5,103 bases of DNA from Kiritimatiellales bacterium (GTDB lineage: Bacteria; Verrucomicrobiota; Kiritimatiellia; Kiritimatiellales; Pontiellaceae). Numbering within the stretch: the stretch's first letter is position 1; each line of letters begins with the position of its first letter. The notes under the pieces were generated by a model. The model was not told the DNA's origin. It was given only the letters and a program-made list of their open reading frames with translations, and did no database searches. The position numbers were made by a program, and so were the translations under genes. The stretch is taken from the NCBI GenBank assembly GCA_021734595.1, contig JAIPIO010000279.1:1-5103 (forward strand). The letters run 5' to 3'. Shown here piece after piece: positions 1-5,103 of the stretch.

Positions 1-294
1 TTCGGGCACCTGGTTTTTGTTCGCGATGACGGAAAAGTCTATCTTACTATCCGAGAAGACGATACAGGCAAATATCATGATGAATTGGTTGGTGAAATCA
101 GCGAGTTTGAAATCAATGAGTTTACCAGGTTTGATTTATTCATAGACTCGAAGCATTTAAAGGCGCACGTTGGCAAGTTTTCATTCGTGAAGCTTCTTTG
201 CGATCTGCCGTATGTTTTTACAGCCGGAAGGATCATCTTTGTTGCAGGTTATTGCCGCATAGGCATAAAGAACATTGAGATTGAGAAGGAGTGA
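1..294 (+). CDS. 3' end of an unrecognised gene (partial)
   Basis: Frame 1 is open from the first base to a TGA at 292-294, giving the last 97 residues of a protein whose start lies outside the window. A TTG at 85 could formally be a start, but the frame stays open upstream of it and no ribosome binding site precedes it, so I treat this as a C-terminal fragment. The peptide is a mix of charged and beta-prone stretches (RDDGKVYLTIREDD, RFDLFIDSKH, GRIIFVAGY) and ends in IEIEKE. It has no clear transmembrane segment and no motif I recognise, so I assign no function. GC is about 41 percent, clearly below the R-M operon that follows, so it probably has a different history. It lies on the same strand, 100 bases before the methyltransferase gene, with a hairpin between them. 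Confidence 0.55.
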   Translation, partial: FGHLVFVRDDGKVYLTIREDDTGKYHDELVGEISEFEINEFTRFDLFIDSKHLKAHVGKFSFVKLLCDLPYVFTAGRIIFVAGYCRIGIKNIEIEKE

Positions 295-313
295 CCACTT
301 GAACAGCTAACCA

Positions 314-356
314 CCGTGTGGAAAGGCCGCGGAAAAACGTCGCGCCTCTCACACGG
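314..356 (+). other. Intergenic hairpin between upstream gene and mod
   Basis: CCGTGTG at 314-320 pairs perfectly with CACACGG at 350-356. Inside this, AGG-C-CGCG (324-331) pairs with CGCGCCT (341-347) with one bulged C at 327, leaving a 9-base loop at 332-340. That makes 14 base pairs, mostly G-C, in a 43-base structure. The nearest T-run (TTTT at 365-368) starts nine bases after the stem, so it is a poor match to a classic intrinsic terminator. It could end the upstream transcript, shape the mod leader RNA, or bind a regulator as DNA. I found no convincing sigma-70 promoter in 295-394. The folding was done by hand. Confidence 0.45.
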
Positions 357-394
357 ATCGTCATGTTTTGAAGGCAGATACCATCAGGAAGTGA

Positions 395-2698
395 ATGAAG
401 GACAAACAAATGCCAAGACTGACTGAACAGGAACAACAGGAGATTACCCGCTACATCGAAGCGGATAAACTATTGCCGGACAAATTCCGTTTTCTTCTAT
501 TCGACGAGAAGCGCGAGGTGGAGCTGGTCTGGAACGGAAAGACCAACGAGGTCTGCAATATCGTTCTTCCGTTTCAGGTTATCGAGCAAGTGGATGAACC
601 CAGAGCCGAAAAGCCGGAGGATACCGAAGCGCAGATGTCTCTTTTTGACGAGCGTGGCCGCCAGCTCAAAGGCTGGACAAATAAGCTGATCTGGGGCGAC
701 AACAAGCTGATTCTGTCATCACTCAAGAACGGGCCGCTCCGCGAGGAGATCGAGGCCCAGGGCGGCCTGAAGCTGATTTACATTGACCCGCCCTTTGACG
801 TGGGCGCGGATTTCTCCATGGATATCGAGATCGGCTCAGGAGATAAAACAGACACCTTCACCAAGAAGCCTAACATCCTCGAAGAAATCGCCTACCGTGA
901 CACCTGGGGAAGAGGCGCGGATTCCTTCATTGCCATGATCTATGAACGGCTGGTGTTGATGCGGGATTTGCTGGCCGAGGATGGGCTCTTGTTTCTGCAT
1001 ATCGGATGGAACGTCAGCCATCATATTCGTCTTGTACTTGACGAGGTGTTTGGGACGCCGAATTTCATCAACCAGATCATATGGCGCAGACAGACTGCGC
1101 ACAGTGACATCGGCCAGGGTTCCCGCCATCTTGGGCGTATTCATGATGTTGTTCTACTCTATTCGAAGTCTGACAGATTCACTTGGAATATGCAGTACCA
1201 GCCATACTCAGAAGAATATGCCAGCGGATTCTACAAAGAAATAGAGGCAGAAACAGGACGGAAATACCAGTTAGGTGACATCACGGCCCCCGGCGGTGCA
1301 TCAAAGGGAAACCCTTATTACGAGTTCCTTGGCGTGTCGCGTTTTTGGCGGTTTAGCGAGCCTCGAATGAAGGAATTATATGAGAGAGGGATTATTGTAC
1401 AAAAGAAACCAGGCACAGTTCCGCGCCAGAAGCGATACCTCGATGAAATGCCTGGAGTTCCTCTTCAGGACCTCTGGTTAGACATAAATACAGTTCAACC
1501 TCAAGCGAAGGAGCGAACAGGATACTCTACCCAAAAACCTGAGTTGATACTTGAGAGGATCATATCGCTTGCGAGCAACGAAGGCGACCTCGTCGCCGAT
1601 TTCTTCTGCGGCTCCGGCACCACGGCGGCAGTCGCCGAAAAACTGGGCCGCAAGTGGATCGCCACGGATCTGGGCAAGTTCGCCGTTCACACCACCCGCA
1701 AGCGCCTGATCGGGGTGCAGCGCAAGCTCAAGGAGGATGGAAAGGGCTACCGGGCCTTTGAGATTCTCAACCTGGGCAAGTACGAGCGCCAGCATTACAT
1801 CGGCATCAACCCAAATTTGCGCGAGGAGCAGCGGCAGAAGCAGCTCGAAGAGAAGGAGGCCGCGTTCCTCGACCTGATCCTGCGCGCTTACCGGGCGGAG
1901 AAGGTGGAAAACTTCGCCGCCTTCCACGGCAAGAAGGCCGGACGGCTCGTGGCCGTCGGCCCGGTCAACCTGCCGGTGACGCGGCTGTTTGTGGAAGAGG
2001 TCATTCTGGAATGCCGCAAGAAGCATATTACCAAAGTGGACATCCTGGGCTTTGAGTTTGAGATGGGGCTTTTCCCGAACGTGCTGGACGAAGCGCGCGC
2101 CAAGGGCATTGACATTGCCCCGAAATACATCCCGGCCGAGGTGTTTGACAAGCGGGCGGTGGAGAAGAACCAGGTCGTGTTCCACGATGTGGCGTTCATC
2201 GAGGTCAAGCCGGTTGTAAAGGCGGGCAAAAAGAAAAAGCCCGCCGCCGTTGCGGTGGAACTGACCGATTTTTCGGTGTTTTATTCGCAGGACTCGATCG
2301 CCAACGCCGAGGCGGCCATCAAGAACAAGGCCAGCCGCATAGTGGTGGAAAAGGGGCAGATCGTGAAGGTGAGCAAGGACAAGGACGGCATCGTCACCCG
2401 CGAAGTGCTCACAAAAAACTGGACCGACTGGATCGACTACTGGGCCGTGGATTTCAATTTTGAGAGCAAGCGCGAGATTATCCGGGTCCGGAACGAAGAC
2501 ACCGGTCAATGGGAAGAACGCTGGACCGGGGACTACATCTTTGAAAACGAATGGCAATCCTTCCGGACCAAAAAAGACCGCTCCCTGGAGCTGACGAGCG
2601 TTTTCCATGAGTGTCCTCCCGGACGGCGTAAGATCGCGGTCAAGGTGGTTGATATCTTCGGCAACGACACCATGACCATTGTCGAGGTGCGGATATGA
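395..2698 (+). CDS. mod: Type III-like adenine-specific DNA methyltransferase (Mod)
   Basis: Predicted to transfer a methyl group from S-adenosylmethionine to N6 of adenine in a specific DNA site, acting as the modification and recognition subunit of a type III-like R-M system. The 767 residues carry motifs in beta-class order. A WGDN segment is near 100-103, catalytic DPPF at 131-134, a target-recognition region at roughly 225-370 containing the family-typical YLDEMPG, motif X-like YSTQKP at 377-382, and the cofactor loop DFFCGSGTT at 402-410. A long C-terminal domain follows, with a lysine patch (KKKK, 612-615) and a closing VVDIFGNDT stretch. All catalytic motifs look intact. Two starts are plausible: ATG 395 with AGGA at 386-389, and ATG 410 (MPRLTEQ) with GAAGGA at 397-402 and an ideal 7-base gap. 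The 3' end overlaps the KilA-N gene by ATGA. The target-recognition region is AT-richer than its flanks. The target sequence cannot be read from the protein. Confidence 0.93.
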   Translation: MKDKQMPRLTEQEQQEITRYIEADKLLPDKFRFLLFDEKREVELVWNGKTNEVCNIVLPFQVIEQVDEPRAEKPEDTEAQMSLFDERGRQLKGWTNKLIWGDNKLILSSLKNGPLREEIEAQGGLKLIYIDPPFDVGADFSMDIEIGSGDKTDTFTKKPNILEEIAYRDTWGRGADSFIAMIYERLVLMRDLLAEDGLLFLHIGWNVSHHIRLVLDEVFGTPNFINQIIWRRQTAHSDIGQGSRHLGRIHDVVLLYSKSDRFTWNMQYQPYSEEYASGFYKEIEAETGRKYQLGDITAPGGASKGNPYYEFLGVSRFWRFSEPRMKELYERGIIVQKKPGTVPRQKRYLDEMPGVPLQDLWLDINTVQPQAKERTGYSTQKPELILERIISLASNEGDLVADFFCGSGTTAAVAEKLGRKWIATDLGKFAVHTTRKRLIGVQRKLKEDGKGYRAFEILNLGKYERQHYIGINPNLREEQRQKQLEEKEAAFLDLILRAYRAEKVENFAAFHGKKAGRLVAVGPVNLPVTRLFVEEVILECRKKHITKVDILGFEFEMGLFPNVLDEARAKGIDIAPKYIPAEVFDKRAVEKNQVVFHDVAFIEVKPVVKAGKKKKPAAVAVELTDFSVFYSQDSIANAEAAIKNKASRIVVEKGQIVKVSKDKDGIVTREVLTKNWTDWIDYWAVDFNFESKREIIRVRNEDTGQWEERWTGDYIFENEWQSFRTKKDRSLELTSVFHECPPGRRKIAVKVVDIFGNDTMTIVEVRI
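632..646 (+). other. Sliding-clamp-like peptide QMSLF encoded in mod
   Basis: Codons for Q80-M81-S82-L83-F84 of the methyltransferase (numbered from ATG 395). The peptide differs only at its second position from the bacterial beta-clamp (DnaN) binding pentapeptide, consensus close to QL(S/D)LF. It follows an acidic, proline-containing stretch (about residues 68-79) that looks like a flexible linker between the small N-terminal part and the catalytic domain, which is where an accessible clamp-binding peptide would sit. Clamp binding is an inference from the motif only. Confidence 0.35.
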
Positions 2699-3525
2699 AC
2701 AAAATTAAACAAATTGAAGTCTTGAAAGAGATCGTCACAGTGCAAAGAATGCACGAAGATGATTATATTTGCATCACCGATATTGCCCGTTACCAGGAAC
2801 CGGAACGGACGGATCATGTGATCCAGAACTGGATGCGCAACCGAAATACAATTGAATTTTTGGGCATCTGGGAGAAGCTCAACAATCCGGGTTTTAAACC
2901 CCTCGAATTCGAGGGGTTTAAAAAACAGGCTGGTTTGAACAGCTTCGTCCTTACGCCAACGCAATGGATAACCGCCACAGGGGCCATCGGCATCATATCT
3001 AAACGAGGACGCTATGGCGGCACCTTTGCCCACAAAGACATTGCCTTTGAGTTCGCCTCGTGGGTCTCGGTGGAGTTTAAGCTCTACCTGATCAAGGAGT
3101 TCCAGCGGCTGAAGGCGGAGGAACTCAAACAGCTTGGGTGGGACATCCGGCGCAATCTGGCCAAAATCAACTACCGGATTCACACAGATGCCATCAAAGA
3201 GAACTTGATACCGCCTGAACTCACGCCACAGCAGATAAACCTGGTTTACGCCTCGGAAGCGGATGTTTTGAATATGGCCTTGTTCGGCATGACCGCCAAA
3301 CAATGGCGCGACAGCCATCCGGGCGATAAGGGCAATATTAGAGATTACGCGAATATGTCCCAACTCGTGTGCCTGTCCAACCTGGAAAACCTGAACGCCC
3401 TTTTTATCCAGGAAAAGACGCCGCAGGCAGAGCGGCTTCGCAAGCTGAACCGGATTGCCATACAGCAGATGAGTATTCTGACGAATGACACAGGGCTCAA
3501 GCGCCTTGAAACGGGGGACAAATAA
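2695..3525 (+). CDS. KilA-N domain protein encoded between mod and res
   Basis: A complete 276-residue protein of the KilA-N family, a presumed DNA-binding fold found in phage, large DNA virus and bacterial proteins. The N-terminal part (about 20-140) has family-typical segments: YICITDIARY (24-33), NWMRNRNTIEFLG (45-57), AGLNSF (79-84), and the strongly conserved GRYGGTFAHKDIAFEFASW (105-123) leading into FKLYLIKEFQRLK (128-140). The second half (about 155-260) also matches this family, with KINYRIHTDAIKENLIP, ADVLNMALFGMTAKQWR and GNIRDYA. There is no nuclease or methyltransferase motif. The start is well fixed: ATG 2695 overlaps the mod stop as ATGA, GAGG lies at 2684-2687 seven bases upstream, and the first codons are A-rich. 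The stop overlaps the res start. The context suggests a role in the R-M system (regulator, specificity or assembly factor), but that is inference. A perfect 32-bp palindrome lies within codons 66-77. Confidence 0.9.
   Translation: MNKIKQIEVLKEIVTVQRMHEDDYICITDIARYQEPERTDHVIQNWMRNRNTIEFLGIWEKLNNPGFKPLEFEGFKKQAGLNSFVLTPTQWITATGAIGIISKRGRYGGTFAHKDIAFEFASWVSVEFKLYLIKEFQRLKAEELKQLGWDIRRNLAKINYRIHTDAIKENLIPPELTPQQINLVYASEADVLNMALFGMTAKQWRDSHPGDKGNIRDYANMSQLVCLSNLENLNALFIQEKTPQAERLRKLNRIAIQQMSILTNDTGLKRLETGDK
2892..2923. repeat. Perfect 32-bp palindrome inside the KilA-N gene
   Basis: The half-site TTTTAAACCCCTCGAA is followed directly by its exact reverse complement, with the centre between 2907 and 2908 (core GAATTC). 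Symmetry ends at 2891 (G) against 2924 (A). In the mRNA it could form a stem of about 14 pairs with a tight loop, and in supercoiled DNA a cruciform. No T-run follows on either strand, so it is not an intrinsic terminator. It encodes FKPLEFEGFK (residues 67-76), a stretch that resembles the usual sequence of this protein family, so part of the symmetry may be imposed by the protein. Confidence 0.9.
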
Positions 3526-5024
3526 TGGCCTTGCACAAGAACTTCCCCGATTCGCCGCATGCCGTCCTCGACCCGGACATTCGCTGGTTTCCGGCCGATG
3601 AAGCCTTGCGCGAAACAAGCATAGAAAAACTCATGCCGCCCCTGATCTCACAACTCCGCAGGAAAGTGAAGACGTTCCGCGACAGCGGCTATGTGGGCGC
3701 CGCCGATACCAGCAGGAGCCTGCTCAACTGGTGGTTCAAAACGCCGCACATGCTTGAGCGGGCGGATGGGACCATGTCCCGGTTCCAATACTATTTTGCC
3801 CAGCGTGAAGCATTGGAAACAATCGTATACCTGTACGACGTTGCAGGCGTTCAGGATAAGCACGATATGATGCGCTTTGACGCCGGCGGCTTTGTATCCG
3901 GCAGCATGTTTGACGAGACATGGCGGCGCTTTGTGATCAAGATGGCTACCGGAAGCGGCAAAACAAAGGTCTTGAGCCTTGCCCTGGTATGGAGTTTCTT
4001 CCACAAACTCTATGAGCCCGATTCCCAATTGGCCCGGAACTTCCTGGTCATCACTCCCAACATCATCGTGCTCGATCGCGTTTATCGAGACTTTCAGGGG
4101 CTTCGGATCTTTTTTGCGGACCCGGCCCTTCCCGATAACGGCGTGGACGGCCGCAACTGGCGCGACGATTTTCAACTCACCCTGCATAAACAGGACGAGG
4201 TCACGATCACCCGGCCGACCGGCAATATCTTTCTGACCAATATTCACCGCGTCTATGCGGGCAACGATATCCCGCCATCGCCGGACGACGAAAACACCAT
4301 GGACTATTTCCTGGGCAAGCGACCGACCGGCGCAACCACGGATTCCAAGGTGGATTTGAGCATGATCGTGCGCGATATCGACGAACTCATGATTTTAAAT
4401 GATGAAGCGCATCATATCCATGATCCCGGCATGGCCTGGTTCAAATCCATCGAGGACATTCACAACCGCCTCAAACAGAAGGATGCCGCCCTCTCCCTTC
4501 AGCTCGATGTGACCGCCACCCCGAAACACAATAACGGCGCTATTTTCGTTCAGACCGTCGCGGATTACCCTCTGGTCGAAGCCATCTCGCAAAACGTGGT
4601 CAAACACCCCGTCCTGCCCGATGCCCCCAGCCGCGCAAAACTCACTGAACGGCAAAGCGCCAAATACACCGAGAAATACGCCGACTATATTGATCTCGGG
4701 GTCATAGAGTGGCGCAAAGCCCATGCGGAACACCGGAAGCTCGGCAAGAAAGCCATCCTGTTCGTCATGACCGACGACACCCGCAACTGCGATGATGTGG
4801 CCGAGTACCTGGAAGGCCATTATCCCGACTTGAAAGATTCTGTTCTCGTCATCCACACAAAAAACAACGGCGAGATTTCCGAAGCACGGTCCGGCAAGGC
4901 CAAAGAAGAACTGGAAGCCTTGCGCAAACAGGCCAATGACATTGACGCAGCCGACAACCCCTTTAACCCATTTTTTCGAGTAGGGATTAAAATCCTCCAT
5001 GATTACAGGCTATTCCATTTTTGA
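3525..5024 (+). CDS. res: Type III-like restriction helicase (Res), truncated
   Basis: N-terminal half of a superfamily 2 DEAH-box protein, the ATP-driven translocase and restriction subunit of type III-like systems. Visible parts: a family N-terminus (LDPDIRWFPADEALRETS), a Q-motif-like FAQREALETIVYLYDV near residue 90, Walker A ATGSGKT at 141-147, DEAH at 293-296 in NDEAHHIHD, and TAT at 330-332 in the family-typical VTATPKHNNGAIFVQT. The second RecA-like domain then begins with AILFVMTDDTRNCDDVAEYLE and VLVIHTK. ATG 3525 overlaps the KilA-N stop as TAATG, with GGGGGA at 3513-3518. Relatives I recall continue after the DNPF-like point (here ending at residue 480) with a segment like KAIVSVLMLKEGWDV, then a GRGLRR-type motif VI and a C-terminal nuclease, reaching roughly 850-1000 residues. 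Here 19 unrelated residues follow and a TGA ends the frame at 499. Motifs V and VI and the nuclease are missing, so restriction activity is unlikely. This is probably a broken gene, or one interrupted by an insertion or assembly error. Confidence 0.88.
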   Translation: MALHKNFPDSPHAVLDPDIRWFPADEALRETSIEKLMPPLISQLRRKVKTFRDSGYVGAADTSRSLLNWWFKTPHMLERADGTMSRFQYYFAQREALETIVYLYDVAGVQDKHDMMRFDAGGFVSGSMFDETWRRFVIKMATGSGKTKVLSLALVWSFFHKLYEPDSQLARNFLVITPNIIVLDRVYRDFQGLRIFFADPALPDNGVDGRNWRDDFQLTLHKQDEVTITRPTGNIFLTNIHRVYAGNDIPPSPDDENTMDYFLGKRPTGATTDSKVDLSMIVRDIDELMILNDEAHHIHDPGMAWFKSIEDIHNRLKQKDAALSLQLDVTATPKHNNGAIFVQTVADYPLVEAISQNVVKHPVLPDAPSRAKLTERQSAKYTEKYADYIDLGVIEWRKAHAEHRKLGKKAILFVMTDDTRNCDDVAEYLEGHYPDLKDSVLVIHTKNNGEISEARSGKAKEELEALRKQANDIDAADNPFNPFFRVGIKILHDYRLFHF

Positions 5025-5103
5025 ATCGTTTGTTATGGCACTACTTTTGTTTATAATCTTCTTGGTCGTTGCACCAGGGTGAAAACATATCCCCAAGGCA
5101 GAA
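4965..5103. other. AT-rich DNA of unknown origin beyond the res breakpoint
   Basis: From about 4965 the sequence stops encoding Res in any frame, and GC drops to about 38 percent (54 of 139-143 bases by hand count) from 53-58 percent in the preceding 100 bases. AACCC occurs on both sides of the break (4956-4960 as AACCC, and 4965-4969), a possible microhomology. A short inverted repeat GGATT-AA-AATCC lies at 4984-4995. I recognise no insertion-sequence terminus, group II intron end or transposase fragment. It may be the edge of a mobile element, a deletion joint with neighbouring DNA, or a chimeric assembly end. Confidence 0.6.
5030..5057 (+). promoter_or_regulatory. Candidate sigma-70 promoter facing out of the window
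   Basis: TTGTTA at 5030-5035 (4 of 6 matches to the -35 consensus) is followed after 16 bases by a perfect TATAAT at 5052-5057. It lies just downstream of the premature res stop in the AT-rich segment and would transcribe rightwards into unseen DNA. AT-rich sequence produces such matches by chance, so support is modest. Confidence 0.35.

Noticed and set aside
85..294. Complete small gene starting at TTG 85
   Set aside because: The frame is open back to base 1 with similar coding character, and TTG 85 has no ribosome binding site, so a longer truncated gene is more likely.
1478..2608. 376-codon open frame on the - strand, opposite mod
   Set aside because: It is antisense to well-supported methyltransferase coding sequence with family motifs. 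Its translation is low in recognisable motifs and reads as the complement of GC-rich codons.
2889..2930. Palindrome in the KilA-N gene read as a rho-independent terminator
   Set aside because: On the + strand it is followed by A residues, and on the - strand by AAAACCC-like sequence. Neither gives the T-run needed after the stem.
2533..3618. 361-codon open frame on the - strand across the mod, KilA-N and res joints
   Set aside because: It runs antisense through three real genes and has no family features. It is a shadow of the coding strand.
3648..4247. 199-codon open frame on the - strand, opposite res
   Set aside because: It lies opposite conserved helicase sequence including Walker A, and shows no motifs of its own.
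4971..4976. Run of six T as a slippage or phase-variation site explaining the Res truncation
   Set aside because: The run is short and lies after the point where homology is already lost. No frame beyond it restores the expected Res sequence.
4395..5000. 201-codon open frame on the - strand starting in the AT-rich tail (MEDFNPYSKKW...)
   Set aside because: I considered it as the start of an element-encoded gene because its first dozen codons lie in the foreign tail. It then runs antisense through conserved Res sequence, so the rest is a shadow, and no suitable ribosome binding site precedes it.
4999..5082. 27-codon + strand frame encoding a hydrophobic peptide (MITGYSIFESF...)
   Set aside because: It could be a tiny membrane protein, but no ribosome binding site precedes the ATG, it overlaps the res tail, and AT-rich DNA readily gives hydrophobic codons.

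Overview
The window holds most of a restriction-modification (R-M) operon of type III layout, read left to right on the + strand, from a bacterium I cannot place. The operon's coding DNA is moderately GC-rich (about 53-67 percent in the stretches I counted). It is flanked by AT-richer DNA on both sides: about 41 percent GC in 1-294 and about 38 percent in 4965-5103, both counted by hand. That pattern suits a defence cassette in a variable accessory region. Nothing here is a phylogenetic marker. Similarity to proteobacterial (deltaproteobacteria-like) R-M proteins is only an impression.

Layout. Positions 1-294 are the 3' end of an unrecognised gene whose start lies outside the window. Positions 295-394 are a short intergenic gap with a strong imperfect hairpin (314-356). 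Positions 395-2698 encode an apparently intact beta-class DNA N6-adenine methyltransferase (Mod-like), with DPPF at residues 131-134 and FCGSG at 404-408. Positions 2695-3525 encode a complete KilA-N domain protein. Positions 3525-5024 encode the front half of a DEAH-box restriction helicase (Res-like). The three genes are fused by ATGA and TAATG stop/start overlaps, so they are almost certainly one translationally coupled operon.

How the genes would work together. In a standard type III system Mod recognises and methylates the target, and Res joins it to translocate on and cut unmethylated DNA. Here Res keeps Walker A, DEAH and TAT motifs. It loses homology abruptly at about residue 480, where sequence turns AT-rich, runs 19 further codons and stops. 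The rest of the second RecA-like domain and the C-terminal nuclease are absent. The break is not a frameshift, since no frame continues the expected sequence; it looks like an insertion, deletion or rearrangement junction, or an assembly chimera near a contig end. As it stands, the locus predicts methylation without restriction.

Most worth a second look: the KilA-N gene wedged between mod and res, a perfect 32-bp palindrome inside that gene, the Res junction with its AT-rich tail and outward promoter-like sequence, a sliding-clamp-like QMSLF peptide in the methyltransferase, and the composition dip over its target-recognition region.
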